The notes beneath the pieces are model-generated. The model saw only the letters and a list, made by a program, of their open reading frames with translations, did not search any database and had not been told where the DNA came from. A program made the translations under genes and the position numbers. DNA of 64,000 bases from a bacterium (GTDB lineage Bacteria; Bacteroidota; Ignavibacteria; SZUA-365), in contig JAHLLD010000010.1 in the NCBI GenBank assembly GCA_020444325.1, positions 62,001 through 126,000 on the forward strand, given 5' to 3'. Positions 35,045 through 43,335 of the stretch are shown here, in pieces. Numbering within the stretch: position 1 is the first letter of the stretch; the number at the start of each line of letters is the position of its first letter.

Positions 35045-35498
35045 TGAAGCCGCGGCGGCGTTCGATGATGTGGTAGGCTTCGTTGATCTCCATGGATTTT
35101 TTGGAGGCCGCGGCCTGGAGATCGGGTCCCAGTGTAGCAACACGGTCCGGATGGTACTGCCTCATGAGATTGCGGTAGGCCTTCTTGATTTCTGCTTCCG
35201 TCGCATCAGGTGTCAGTCCGAGCACACCGAAATAATACACATCATCCTTTTCCCCCGGCTTGTGCTTTCCTTCCTTGTGGCTGCGCTGGCGACGCTGCTC
35301 TCCCCCGGAACCTGAATGCCTGTCTCCTGATGTATCCTGCCGCGACTGCTCTTCCCCTGCCTCCCCTCGTTCTGCATTCCGCAGCTCCTCATCAAAATCA
35401 TGCAGATCCTGATCCTCTTTTGAAAATGAGTCCACAACATCATTGATGCGGCTCTTGAGTATACGATTGAGACGGCGGAGGATCTGGGAGTAGCTCAT
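35040..35498 (-). CDS. DnaJ-domain protein (C-terminal J domain)
   Basis: The 152 residues end in a J domain (about 85-150): YYFGVLGLTPDATEAEIKKAYRNLMRQYHPDR with the HPD motif, then NEAYHII. The N-terminal half is charged and flexible after a short helix (RRLNRILKSRI). It would stimulate a DnaK-type ATPase. It lacks the Gly/Phe and zinc regions of true DnaJ, so it is a specialised co-chaperone. Heptad repeats flank both ends: the stop codon lies in one array and another begins nine bases before the start, with no clear ribosome binding site. Confidence 0.85.
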   Translation of the reverse strand: MSYSQILRRLNRILKSRINDVVDSFSKEDQDLHDFDEELRNAERGEAGEEQSRQDTSGDRHSGSGGEQRRQRSHKEGKHKPGEKDDVYYFGVLGLTPDATEAEIKKAYRNLMRQYHPDRVATLGPDLQAAASKKSMEINEAYHIIERRRGFK

Positions 35499-35506
35499 AT
35501 GGATTG

Positions 35507-35534
35507 CAGATTACAGATTACAGATGGCAGATCG
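35507..35534. repeat. Heptad array, 4 units of CAGATNN
   Basis: Four units (CAGATTA twice, CAGATGG, CAGATCG) just upstream of the DnaJ-domain gene, followed by a copy of the 68-bp palindromic element. Confidence 0.8.
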
Positions 35535-35545
35535 CAAGTGTTGTT

Positions 35546-35613
35546 GGAGCGGGGATTGCATCCCCTGGTGTGTACCCGGGTGCTTACCATGACGGTGGAG
35601 GCAATCCCTGATT
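35546..35613 (-). repeat. 68-bp palindromic repeat, copy 2 (inverted)
   Basis: On the minus strand it starts AATCAGGGATTGC and ends GCAATCCCCGCTCC, as in copies 1 and 3. The arms are less perfect here (eight bases, GGGATTGC/GCAATCCC). The centre shares CACCCGGGTACAC with copy 1. Confidence 0.85.
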
Positions 35614-35619
35614 GGCCAT

Positions 35620-35697
35620 GGAAAGATAGAAAAATTGAAAGATGGAAATATCATATCCGGACAGCATGTTTCCATCTTTCGATATTTCCATTTTTCG
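35620..35697. repeat. Period-8 repeat, inverted pair
   Basis: Degenerate GATGGAAA-type units at 35620-35652 face inverted units at 35669-35697. A perfect 12-base stem forms from GAAAGATGGAAA (35637-35648) and TTTCCATCTTTC (35669-35680). It lies 14 bases from the rsmE stop and may terminate its transcript. Confidence 0.75.
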
Positions 35698-35710
35698 ATG
35701 CAGAAACGGA

Positions 35711-36409
35711 TCACTCGCCCAGGAGGGGGAGGAGGCGGGCGAGGGCGACGATGCCAGCGGTTTCACCGCGGAGACGACGGGGACCAAGACTGAGGATATC
35801 CGCTCCGTGATCGCGCAGCAGTGCGACTTCATCTTCGCTGAAGCCGCCTTCGGGTCCTACAAACAGGGCGATGGGAGTGTGGTCCCAATCCAGAGTTTCC
35901 GGCCTGGCATCAGGATCAGCGCTTTCATGCAAGAGGACAAGCCTTGACGCTTTATACTCTGCCGTAGCGCTGCTCAAATGGGTTGCATTGCGCACGGAGG
36001 GAATGCGTCCACGCTGGCACTGTTTCGCCGCCGTTGCCGCAAGCTTCTGCAGGCGATCGGATTTCACGCTTTTCGCCACGGTCCGCTGCGTATGCAGTGG
36101 GACAAAGGAGAACATGCCCAGTTCCGTGCCCTTCTCCACCAGCCAGTCCATTTTATGATGATTCTTCAGAATCCCCTGGCACAGCGTCACTTGCACCGGA
36201 GGTTCATGATATTCTTCGTGCAGTTCCGTGATACGGCAGTGAGTCTCGTCCCGCCCTATGACCTCGACCACCGCCTCAGCGACACGCCCGTCTCCCTGCG
36301 ACAGCAGCACATGCTCACCCTCACGCAGCCTCAGCACGCGACTCAAATGCTTATGCTCCTCATCCCGCAGCACGGGGGTGGACAGGCTCTGGGTGTGGAA
36401 TAGGTGCAT
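35711..36409 (-). CDS. rsmE: 16S rRNA (uracil-1498-N3)-methyltransferase
   Basis: The 232 residues match RsmE, a SPOUT methyltransferase. An N-terminal PUA-like domain has HLSRVLRLREGEHVLLSQGDG. The knotted C-terminal domain has LVEKGTELGMFSFVPLHTQRT, LFVGPEGGFSEDE and LSLGPRRLRGETAGI, which bind SAM. It methylates U1498 of 16S rRNA in the 30S subunit. The start has no clear ribosome binding site, and a heptad array begins seven bases upstream. Confidence 0.94.
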   Translation of the reverse strand: MHLFHTQSLSTPVLRDEEHKHLSRVLRLREGEHVLLSQGDGRVAEAVVEVIGRDETHCRITELHEEYHEPPVQVTLCQGILKNHHKMDWLVEKGTELGMFSFVPLHTQRTVAKSVKSDRLQKLAATAAKQCQRGRIPSVRNATHLSSATAEYKASRLVLLHESADPDARPETLDWDHTPIALFVGPEGGFSEDEVALLRDHGADILSLGPRRLRGETAGIVALARLLPLLGE

Positions 36410-36415
36410 GGGGTG

Positions 36416-36499
36416 CAGATTACAGATTACAGATTACAGATTACAGATTACAGATTACAGATTGCAGATTGCAGATTGCAGATTACAGATTACAGATTG
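36416..36499. repeat. Heptad array, 12 units of CAGATNN
   Basis: Twelve contiguous units, CAGATTA or CAGATTG, fill the gap between the rsmE start and the stop codon of the four-helix-bundle gene (36504-36506). Inverted units lie beyond that gene at 36904-37030. Confidence 0.92.
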
Positions 36500-36503
36500 C
36501 GCA

Positions 36504-36869
36504 CTACAATGCGCAGGTGTCAAGGTAGCGGATGAAGCCTGCGATTTGGCGGCTTATGCTTTTCGCTCTCTCGACAAAGTCCTTATGCTCGGTATCAGAA
36601 ATGTACTGCAAGCGTCTCGCCAGATGGAGCATGGATCTCACCTCACCAGCGGATCCCTTGGCGACACGTAGAAGATAACGAAACTCCTTTTTTGAATCCC
36701 TCTCATAGCCTTCAGCAATATTATTTGTTATCGATGTTGCTGCTCTGCGTATCTGGTCCAGAAATGCAAAATCCCTCCGAACGCGAGCAGTCTCCGAAAG
36801 GGTGTAAATCTGATCACAAAATTCCATACCGGCCTGATATACTGGCAATTCTTCAAACTCCCTATACAT
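36504..36869 (-). CDS. Four helix bundle protein (23S rRNA IVS protein family)
   Basis: The 121 residues match the four helix bundle/S23 family: FEELPVYQAGMEFCDQIY, DFAFLDQIRRAATSITNNIAEGYER, EFRYLLRVAKGSAGEVRSML and RAKSISRQIAGFIRYL, one per helix. Members were first noticed in intervening sequences of 23S rRNA and occur widely as orphan genes. The molecular role is unknown, though basic surfaces suggest nucleic-acid binding. The start is set by GGGAGGTG before the ATG. The gene lies between inverted heptad arrays with a 68-bp palindrome on its 5' side. Confidence 0.92.
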   Translation of the reverse strand: MYREFEELPVYQAGMEFCDQIYTLSETARVRRDFAFLDQIRRAATSITNNIAEGYERDSKKEFRYLLRVAKGSAGEVRSMLHLARRLQYISDTEHKDFVERAKSISRQIAGFIRYLDTCAL

Positions 36870-36903
36870 TGCACCTCCCAAATAATCGATCCTGAAACTT
36901 GAA

Positions 36904-37030
36904 ATCTGCGATCTGGAATCAGGGATTGCTTCCCAAAAGCTGACAGACTTCGGGGACACCTCACGGGAAGCAATCCCCGCTCCTGCCGGGTTTGTTATCT
37001 GTAATCTGAAATCTGTAATCTGAAATCCTA
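36904..37030 (+). repeat. 68-bp palindromic repeat, copy 3, within ATCTGNN heptads
   Basis: Two heptads (36904-36917) run in register into the palindromic element at 36917-36983, whose arms are AGGGATTGCTTCCC and GGGAAGCAATCCCC-type. Four more ATCTGNN units follow (36997-37024). All heptads are inverted relative to the array at 36416-36499 on the other side of the four-helix-bundle gene. Confidence 0.88.
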
Positions 37031-37048
37031 CCTCCCCCACCCCGATCA

Positions 37049-37084
37049 TATTTCTATTATTCCATTATTCCATCTTTCCATACT
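37049..37084. repeat. Period-8 repeat, copy 3 (inverted)
   Basis: On the minus strand the stretch reads GATGGAATAATGGAAT and so on, closely matching copy 1 near the waaA stop. It lies in the gap before the BamA-like gene's 3' end. Confidence 0.7.
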
Positions 37085-37138
37085 TCGTTCAAGGCATTAA
37101 TCCCATCACAGAATATGCCAAGCGTGGCAGGAAGAGCA

Positions 37139-38470
37139 TTAGAACGACGTACCGACATCTATGATCCATTCGCCGCGGCGGGATTCGGACCAGGCGCGGT
37201 CGATGCGAAGGACGATGCCGTAGGGGAAGAGGAAGTGGAGGCCGGCGCCGTAGCCACGGGGCATGTCGCTGAACTCGGGACGTTCATCTTTGTTCCAGAC
37301 GGTGCCGACGTCACCGAAGAGTGCGGCGTAGATACCGAGTTTCCAGGTTTGAAACTGACGGATGGGGACTTGCGGAACGTGGATGTAGAAGCGCGGGAGG
37401 ATGGGGATGCGCAATTCGAGGAAGGCACCGGCGGAGTTCTCGCCTTCGATTTCCTCGTAGAAATGTCCACGGATGCGTTCGGAGAATCCGAAATACTGGT
37501 GTTCGTAATTGGGGATGGCGGGACCGCTGTTGAGCCGGGCGAAGGCGCGCATGGCGAGGGAGAGATCGCCGTAAAGAAGTTTGTACACGCGCGCATCGGC
37601 CTGGTATGAGAGCATGTCGACCATGCCGATACCGAAGCCTTTCTTCGCGATGTAAACAGAACCGTAGATCCCGCTGGTCGGATACTCAATCAGGTTGCGG
37701 GTGTCATGACTCGCGCCGAAACCGACGGTCAGGTAGCGATCGATGCCCATGTCGTTGATGGTGCGTCCGGTGCGGTTCTCCGTGACTTCGATATAATTGT
37801 ACGCGGCGAAGAGCCAGATGCTTCGGAAGGCATCGAGACGTTTGCCCAACATCTGCGAGGCGGAGTAATGGATTTCATCGAAGTTGGGCCCCTCCCCTTT
37901 CGATTCCCTGCTCTTGTTGACGACTTTGGACCAGGAAAAACCTGTCTGTGTAAAAAGCTGATCGTCGCCGAAAATCCACGGATTGGAATAGCTCAGAGAA
38001 ACCCATGGATTGTACCCGAGCACGAAGCCGCCGAAGATCTTCTCGTTGCGTCCACGGAAATTTTCATGCTTGACGCCGAGTCCGTAATACCAGTGATCCC
38101 AGTTGCGGTCGACGATACCGACAAGTGGAACGGGATAAAGGAACCATCGCTCGTCCACTTCGATCAGGAGTATGGTGCTGTCCATCGGCGGCCAGGTAAT
38201 TTCGACGCGGTTGAACAGTCCGAGGCTGTAGATGCGGGATTTCGCGAATTCGATCTCCGCGGTGTCGATGGTGTCGCCGACCTGCAGAGTCACTTCCCGG
38301 AGGATGATTTCCGGTTTTGTGACGCGGTTGCCCATGACAGCGAAGCCTGTGATCACGGGAGCTGATGGTGGGGACGGGGTGTCATCGTCCTGCGCGAGCA
38401 CCACGCCCACCTGCAGTCCGAAGCCAACCACAATGCATGAGAGAAGAAAACGACGAAGACTCGCTGCCAC
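37139..38470 (-). CDS. Outer membrane protein, BamA/TamA-like (one POTRA plus barrel)
   Basis: The 443 residues have a signal peptide (to about 26, VLAQ), one POTRA domain (about 38-107: GNRVTKPEIILREVTLQVGD, IYSLGLFNRVEITW) and a 16-strand-type barrel ending in Phe, the outer-membrane insertion signal. BamA has five POTRA domains, so this is not the housekeeping BamA. It is more like the short Omp85 proteins (FhaC/TamA/patatin-type). The start is GTG with GAGGCACCAGG upstream. It follows the DUF5683-like gene by ten bases and is its likely operon partner. Function in protein or lipid insertion is inferred. Confidence 0.85.
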   Translation of the reverse strand: MAASLRRFLLSCIVVGFGLQVGVVLAQDDDTPSPPSAPVITGFAVMGNRVTKPEIILREVTLQVGDTIDTAEIEFAKSRIYSLGLFNRVEITWPPMDSTILLIEVDERWFLYPVPLVGIVDRNWDHWYYGLGVKHENFRGRNEKIFGGFVLGYNPWVSLSYSNPWIFGDDQLFTQTGFSWSKVVNKSRESKGEGPNFDEIHYSASQMLGKRLDAFRSIWLFAAYNYIEVTENRTGRTINDMGIDRYLTVGFGASHDTRNLIEYPTSGIYGSVYIAKKGFGIGMVDMLSYQADARVYKLLYGDLSLAMRAFARLNSGPAIPNYEHQYFGFSERIRGHFYEEIEGENSAGAFLELRIPILPRFYIHVPQVPIRQFQTWKLGIYAALFGDVGTVWNKDERPEFSDMPRGYGAGLHFLFPYGIVLRIDRAWSESRRGEWIIDVGTSF

Positions 38471-38479
38471 CCTGGTGCC

Positions 38480-39409
38480 TCAGAATCGCACGCTGAACTG
38501 CGCGAGGGTTTGCAGTTCCGCCTGTCCCCCTGGAAGCCGCAGCAGCTGTGCGTGTGCGTAGAGGTCCACGAAGTCGTTGAAGCGCGCGGCTGCCCAGGCA
38601 GCGTCGATGGCGCTGAGCAGGTGATTGAGAATGATCAGATTGACGATGGTATCCGCCGTGTTGTAGAAGTCATTCGCCTGTCCGCGAAGGTCAGCGTAAT
38701 ACAGGAAGTTCGAAGACGGATCCCGGTAGTACCCGGAAACCTTGTCATCCCAGCCGTAAGAGTACTGATCGTATTTCCCGATGAGCTCGAAATACTGCTG
38801 GTCGCCATGCGGCGGAAGCTTGTGCGAGAACACGGGTACGGCAAGCTCTGTCGTGTGCATGGCATCCCAGTCTACGCGCTGCCAGGGCGGCAGGCTTTCG
38901 TCGGGATCGATGGCGATATGCACGGCATTTTCGCCTCCTTCGAAATCCTTTGCGTTTTCGTTCAGCCACTCCGCGTATTTGACGACGCTCCAGTGCTGGT
39001 CGGCGTACGACTCGAACACCCCGGTCTGATCGTCCCCCTTGCTGTTCTGATCAATGCTGTAATACCAGAGTCCCCCTTCAATGGCGGCGAAGAGTCCCGC
39101 CAGCCAGTAACTCTCCGCGTAGAGCTCACCGGCACCCGGGATCACCGCGGAAAAAAGTCCGGCAAGAAACGGAGATTTCTTCGAATACACACTCTCGGCC
39201 GGCGGGAGTGCCAGCTGAGACTGCCAGGGCTGCGTATTATCCTGCACCGCCTTCCCCGTCCCGTATCCTTTCATTTCCAGCATGACCGATACAGGCTGCT
39301 GCGAGGCATCGGCAGCAATTCCGGGAAGTTCCTCCGCACAATACGGGGGCCGTGGCTGGGCATGCAATGTGCCGGTGAGAAGGACGAGGAAAACAAGGAT
39401 GTGACGCAT
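38480..39409 (-). CDS. DUF5683-like envelope protein
   Basis: The 309 residues begin with a signal peptide (to about 17, LHAQ). Two hydrophobic segments lie at about 80-115 (SPFLAGLFSAVIPGAGELYAE, then LAGLFAAIEGGLWYYSI), the pattern of DUF5683. A second hydrophobic stretch is near 255-280. The C-terminus ends in FSVRF, as in outer membrane barrels. Function unknown. It is translated just ahead of the Omp85-like protein, so a joint role in the outer membrane is likely. Start at 39409 has AGGTAGAG upstream. Confidence 0.65.
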   Translation of the reverse strand: MRHILVFLVLLTGTLHAQPRPPYCAEELPGIAADASQQPVSVMLEMKGYGTGKAVQDNTQPWQSQLALPPAESVYSKKSPFLAGLFSAVIPGAGELYAESYWLAGLFAAIEGGLWYYSIDQNSKGDDQTGVFESYADQHWSVVKYAEWLNENAKDFEGGENAVHIAIDPDESLPPWQRVDWDAMHTTELAVPVFSHKLPPHGDQQYFELIGKYDQYSYGWDDKVSGYYRDPSSNFLYYADLRGQANDFYNTADTIVNLIILNHLLSAIDAAWAAARFNDFVDLYAHAQLLRLPGGQAELQTLAQFSVRF

Positions 39410-39510
39410 GAATACTCTACCTGTAATGACTATGACGCAAATTGGGAATGGAATGCGCACCGTACAAGGGGAAAAACCGATCATGGATTTCCTGAGCCTG
39501 ACGTTGCCGC

Positions 39511-40998
39511 TCAGAATTTCACTTCTTCTTCCGGCGGCGGGAGTGCGTCGTGGGGGATGCGGGTCTCAAGGTTTTCGAAGCGGGCGTAATCAGAGACCCA
39601 GGCGAGGTCCACCTCGCCGATCTCACCGTTACGCTGTTTTGCGATAATGACCGTGGCCTTCCCCTGCTCTTCGGGCGGAACATCCTGATCCTTGTTGCGG
39701 TGGATGAACATGACGACATCGGCATCCTGCTCGATGGAACCGGATTCACGAAGATCGGCCAGCATGGGTTTTCCTCCAGTCCGCTGTTCGACACTGCGGT
39801 TGAGCTGTGAGAGCGCAATGACAGGGACATTGAGATCCTTCGCGAGTCCCTTCAGTGAACGGCTGATACTCGCAATTTCACGCTCGCGGCTTTCCCGGAT
39901 CATGGGAGCGGACATGAGCTGCAGATAATCGACCATAATCAGACGGACACCATGCTCATGCACCATGCGACGCGCTTTGGCACGCAGCTCGAGAATGGAA
40001 ATGCCGGGAGTATCGTCGATAAGAATATTCGCACGCTCGAGTTTCCCGACATAGCTGGCGAGCCGCTGAAAATCCTGTTCACGGATGCGTCCCGTGCGCA
40101 CGAGCTGCATGTTTACCCTGGCCTCGGCACACAGCAGACGAAGCGCAAGCTGTTCGCTGGCCATTTCCAGGCTGAAGATGCCGACGGGAGCACCGTTGTC
40201 GATGGCAGCGTTTCGCGCCATGGACAGTGCCAGAGCGGTTTTTCCCATTGAAGGACGAGCCGCGAGGATGATAAGGTCCGTCTGCTGCCAACCGCCGGTT
40301 TTTTCGTCCAGCACATCATACCCCGAAGGGACGCCCGTCACCCCTGTATGTTCCTGTGAAATCTTCCAGATGCGGTTCAGCAGTGGTTTGACAATGGTAC
40401 GCACCTGCGTGAAGCTCTGCTTGATATGCTGTTCGGAGAGCTTGAAGATTTTCTCTTCCGCCTGATCAATCAGCTCGAACGCGTCGCTGCTGTCGAGATA
40501 GCAGTCACTGACAATGCCGGTATTGATTTCGATGAGGTTGCGTTTGATCGCTTTTTCGAGCACGATGCGGCAGTGATGCTCGACGTGTGCGGGAGAGACG
40601 ACTTCATTGGTCATCTCGGTCAGATAGTACATCCCGCCGATGCCCTCGAGCTGATCATTCCGGCGCAGATCCTCACCGACGGTAATCAAATCGATGGGTT
40701 CCTGCTTTTCGAAGAGCCGGCTGATGCAGTCGAAAATAGTGCGATGCGCTTCCTTGTAGAACGCTTCACGCGTCAGCAGTGAAAACACGTTCGAAACGGT
40801 GGCTTCCGGCTGCAGAAGCATGGCACCGAGCACGGCCATCTCGACATCGACCGCCTGTGGCGGCACACGTCCAGCTTTCTGCGCCCCACTGCCGTCCCGT
40901 TCTTTCCGCCCCGTGAAGGCCCGCGAATCACCCTGTCCCGAAGATGTATTGAAACCTCCGTGTTGCGGCTCCTGCGGGGGAGGAACATCACTGGCCAT
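39511..40998 (-). CDS. dnaB: Replicative DNA helicase
   Basis: The 495 residues match DnaB: an N-terminal domain (about 48-150, PPQAVDVEMAVLGAMLLQPEA), linker helix, and a RecA-like domain with GYDVLDEKTGGWQQTDLIIL, Walker A ARPSMGKTAL, Walker B LIMVDYLQLM and the SQLNRSVEQR segment. No intein. The first 45 residues are a Gly/Ser-rich extension. The hexamer unwinds DNA at the fork. It overlaps the uracil-DNA glycosylase gene by eleven bases and is the last gene of a long run that begins with yicC. Confidence 0.96.
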   Translation of the reverse strand: MASDVPPPQEPQHGGFNTSSGQGDSRAFTGRKERDGSGAQKAGRVPPQAVDVEMAVLGAMLLQPEATVSNVFSLLTREAFYKEAHRTIFDCISRLFEKQEPIDLITVGEDLRRNDQLEGIGGMYYLTEMTNEVVSPAHVEHHCRIVLEKAIKRNLIEINTGIVSDCYLDSSDAFELIDQAEEKIFKLSEQHIKQSFTQVRTIVKPLLNRIWKISQEHTGVTGVPSGYDVLDEKTGGWQQTDLIILAARPSMGKTALALSMARNAAIDNGAPVGIFSLEMASEQLALRLLCAEARVNMQLVRTGRIREQDFQRLASYVGKLERANILIDDTPGISILELRAKARRMVHEHGVRLIMVDYLQLMSAPMIRESREREIASISRSLKGLAKDLNVPVIALSQLNRSVEQRTGGKPMLADLRESGSIEQDADVVMFIHRNKDQDVPPEEQGKATVIIAKQRNGEIGEVDLAWVSDYARFENLETRIPHDALPPPEEEVKF

Positions 40999-41719
40999 TG
41001 CCGCCTCCCCTCTGCTTCCCGGACAACTCGTCGTACAGTGCGCGGAATTTCTGCACGTCCTCCCAGGTGGGACGCTTCCAGTTGGGGTTGCGGAGCAATG
41101 CGGCGGGATGGTACGTGACGATCAGGGGGACGCCATGATAGGTGTGCGTCCCTGCGCGAAGCTTTGTAAGTGAATCGTTTGTGCGCAGCAACGTTTGCGC
41201 CGCGATGCGTCCCAGAGCGAGCATGACCTTGGGCTGCAGCAGTTCAAGCTGCTTGTGCAGATAGGGTTCGCATTGCTCGACTTCCGTGGCGAGGGGATCG
41301 CGATTGTTGGGGGGACGGCATTTGAGAATGTTGCAGATGAAGACATCTTCGCGTTTGAAATCAACCGCTTCGAGAATTTTGTCCAGCAATTTCCCGGCCC
41401 GTCCCACAAACGGTTCTCCCTTTTTGTCCTCTTCCGCTCCAGGCGCCTCGCCCACCAGCACGACATCGGCCTGCGGATTCCCCACACCAAAGACGAACTG
41501 ATTCCGCGTCTCGCCGAGGGCACATTTCATGCAGTTGCAGATCATGTCGTTGAGTTCAGGGATGCTGCGTGCGGTGGTCCAGGTTTCGGTCACCTCGCCT
41601 CCTTCTTCTGTCAGTCCCTGCGCAGCAAGTTCCGCGTCACGGAGAACCTGATCTTCGAGATAGAGGGTCTCTCCGTAGCGTTCTTTCTGCTGGCGAAAAT
41701 AGCGGGAAATATCTGACAC
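40988..41719 (-). CDS. Uracil-DNA glycosylase, family 4 (Fe-S)
   Basis: The 243 residues match family 4 uracil-DNA glycosylases. Four cysteines for a 4Fe-4S cluster are Cys63, Cys66, Cys134 and Cys150. Motif A is [12 protein letters not shown] (90-101) and the second motif is HPAALLRNP (from 204). It removes uracil from DNA in base excision repair. An N-terminal extension of about 50 residues ([15 protein letters not shown]) is not part of the core and is common in this superphylum's homologues. Its gene overlaps dnaB. Confidence 0.93.
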   Translation of the reverse strand: MSDISRYFRQQKERYGETLYLEDQVLRDAELAAQGLTEEGGEVTETWTTARSIPELNDMICNCMKCALGETRNQFVFGVGNPQADVVLVGEAPGAEEDKKGEPFVGRAGKLLDKILEAVDFKREDVFICNILKCRPPNNRDPLATEVEQCEPYLHKQLELLQPKVMLALGRIAAQTLLRTNDSLTKLRAGTHTYHGVPLIVTYHPAALLRNPNWKRPTWEDVQKFRALYDELSGKQRGGGNGQ

Positions 41720-41797
41720 GGTTTTCAGAATGACATTGGAGGGAAAATATTACGATTGTCGGGCAAAAAATCCAGCAGATAGTCGAAGTTCGCGGTG

Positions 41798-43027
41798 TCA
41801 GTCCAGCAAGGCCCGTGCCCGGTCAAGAATGAGATCCGCCAGCTGCCGCTTGCTTTGCAGGCCGCTCTTTTCCATGGCACGACCATCGGCGAAAAGAAGA
41901 GATGCAACATTGGTGTCCGAACCAAACCCCGCTCCCTCGGTGCGTGGATTGTTGAGCACAATAATGTCTGCGTTTTTCTCCCGGAGCTTTCGCTCCGCAT
42001 TGGCTTCTTCATTTTCCGTTTCGAGGGCAAAGCCAACGAGCACGCCGCTTGATCCCTTCGCACCGAGTGCTGCCAGGATGTCCCTGGTTCTCACCAGTTC
42101 GAGCTGCATGCCCTGGTCCGCCTCCGACGACTTCTTGATCTTCTGCGCCGCAGGTTCGGCCACGGTGTAATCCGCCACGGCCGCAGCGAGCACCGCGATA
42201 TCCACCACATCTTTACGCCCGATGACAGCATCGTACATCTCTGCGGCACTGCGAACGTCGATGCGTTTCACCCCAGTGGGAGTCGGCAGGGAAACGGGAC
42301 CTGCAACGAGATACACGGTCGCGCCACGGCGCGCCGCGGCTTCGGCGACGGCGAAGCCCATTTTCCCGGAGCTGTAATTACTGAGATAGCGGACAGGGTC
42401 GAGGGCTTCCTGCGTGGGACCCGCAGTTACGAGCACCGTGCGTCCCTCGAGGTCAGCGTTTCCCTCAGGATGCGCCTTATGGTCCGCAATGCTTGCCTGC
42501 ACTGCTTCCACAAGAACGGGAATATCCGGCAGGCGTCCCGGTCCGGTGAGACCACTGGCGAGTTCTCCGCTTTCCGGTTCGATAATGCCCACGCCACGTG
42601 TGCGCAGAATGTCGATGTTTTCCTGCGTTGCAGTGTGCACATACATGTCGGTATCCATGGCGGGAGACACGACCAGAGGACAGCGGATAGCGAGCGCGAG
42701 CGAGGTGAGCGCGTTGTCCGCAAATCCGTGGGCAAGCTTTGCGAGCGTATTTGCGGAAGCCGGTGCGATGAGCATGAGATCTGCCCAGACACCGAGATGA
42801 ATGTGCCAGGTGCCCTGTGCGGGATCGGCGGGAAACATGTCGAGAACGACATCCGAGCCACTGAGCGTGGCCAGCGTCAGCGGCGTGATGAATTCGCGGG
42901 CCGAAGGCGTCATGACAACGCGCACTTCGGCCCCGGCTTTCACCAGCTCACGAACGAGCAGTGCCGACTTGTAGGCGGCGATGCTTCCCGTGACTCCGAC
43001 GATGATATGTTTCCCTGCGAGATTCAC
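41798..43027 (-). CDS. coaBC: Phosphopantothenoylcysteine decarboxylase / phosphopantothenate-cysteine ligase
   Basis: The 409 residues carry both CoA enzymes. CoaC (1-180) has IIVGVTGSIAAYKSALLVREL, the catalytic His in TWHIHLGVWADL and the PAMDTDMY motif. CoaB (190-409) has VLVTAGPTQEALDPVRYLSNYSSGKMG. Together they make 4'-phosphopantetheine from phosphopantothenate, cysteine and CTP. The start overlaps the rpoZ stop by four bases. The gmk-rpoZ-coaBC order is widely conserved. Confidence 0.95.
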   Translation of the reverse strand: MNLAGKHIIVGVTGSIAAYKSALLVRELVKAGAEVRVVMTPSAREFITPLTLATLSGSDVVLDMFPADPAQGTWHIHLGVWADLMLIAPASANTLAKLAHGFADNALTSLALAIRCPLVVSPAMDTDMYVHTATQENIDILRTRGVGIIEPESGELASGLTGPGRLPDIPVLVEAVQASIADHKAHPEGNADLEGRTVLVTAGPTQEALDPVRYLSNYSSGKMGFAVAEAAARRGATVYLVAGPVSLPTPTGVKRIDVRSAAEMYDAVIGRKDVVDIAVLAAAVADYTVAEPAAQKIKKSSEADQGMQLELVRTRDILAALGAKGSSGVLVGFALETENEEANAERKLREKNADIIVLNNPRTEGAGFGSDTNVASLLFADGRAMEKSGLQSKRQLADLILDRARALLD

Positions 43028-43314
43028 TCTTCCTTGTAACGGTAGGAAACGCGGTCAGCCATGAGATCTTCCACTGCTTTCTGCGTCGGCTTCGGCAGTT
43101 TTTCGAATTCAATGCTGATACGCGTCTGCTCGGGGTTCGATTCGATCTCTTCTTCAGAATCGCCACGCGGCGTGAACGCTTCGAGTTCCTGGTTGAGACG
43201 AATTTTCATCTCCTCGTTGATCTGACGTGCACGGTTCGAGAGCACGACGATGGCTTCGTAGATATTCTCCGCGTGCGAATCGATGGCGGTAAGGTCCAGA
43301 GGTTGCAGTGACAT
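43024..43314 (-). CDS. rpoZ: RNA polymerase omega subunit
   Basis: The 96 residues show the omega pattern of Bacteroidota: ENIYEAIVVLSNRARQINEEM near the start, an acidic linker, then KPTQKAVEDLMADRVSYRYKEE. Sequence is divergent from E. coli omega, but position between gmk and coaBC supports the call. Omega assists assembly of the beta-prime subunit. Confidence 0.85.
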   Translation of the reverse strand: MSLQPLDLTAIDSHAENIYEAIVVLSNRARQINEEMKIRLNQELEAFTPRGDSEEEIESNPEQTRISIEFEKLPKPTQKAVEDLMADRVSYRYKEE

Positions 43315-43335
43315 GAGTCCTCCTGTATAAACGAA

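Noticed and set aside
37139-38470. Housekeeping BamA
   Set aside because: Only one POTRA domain and 443 residues. BamA has five POTRA domains and about 800 residues.
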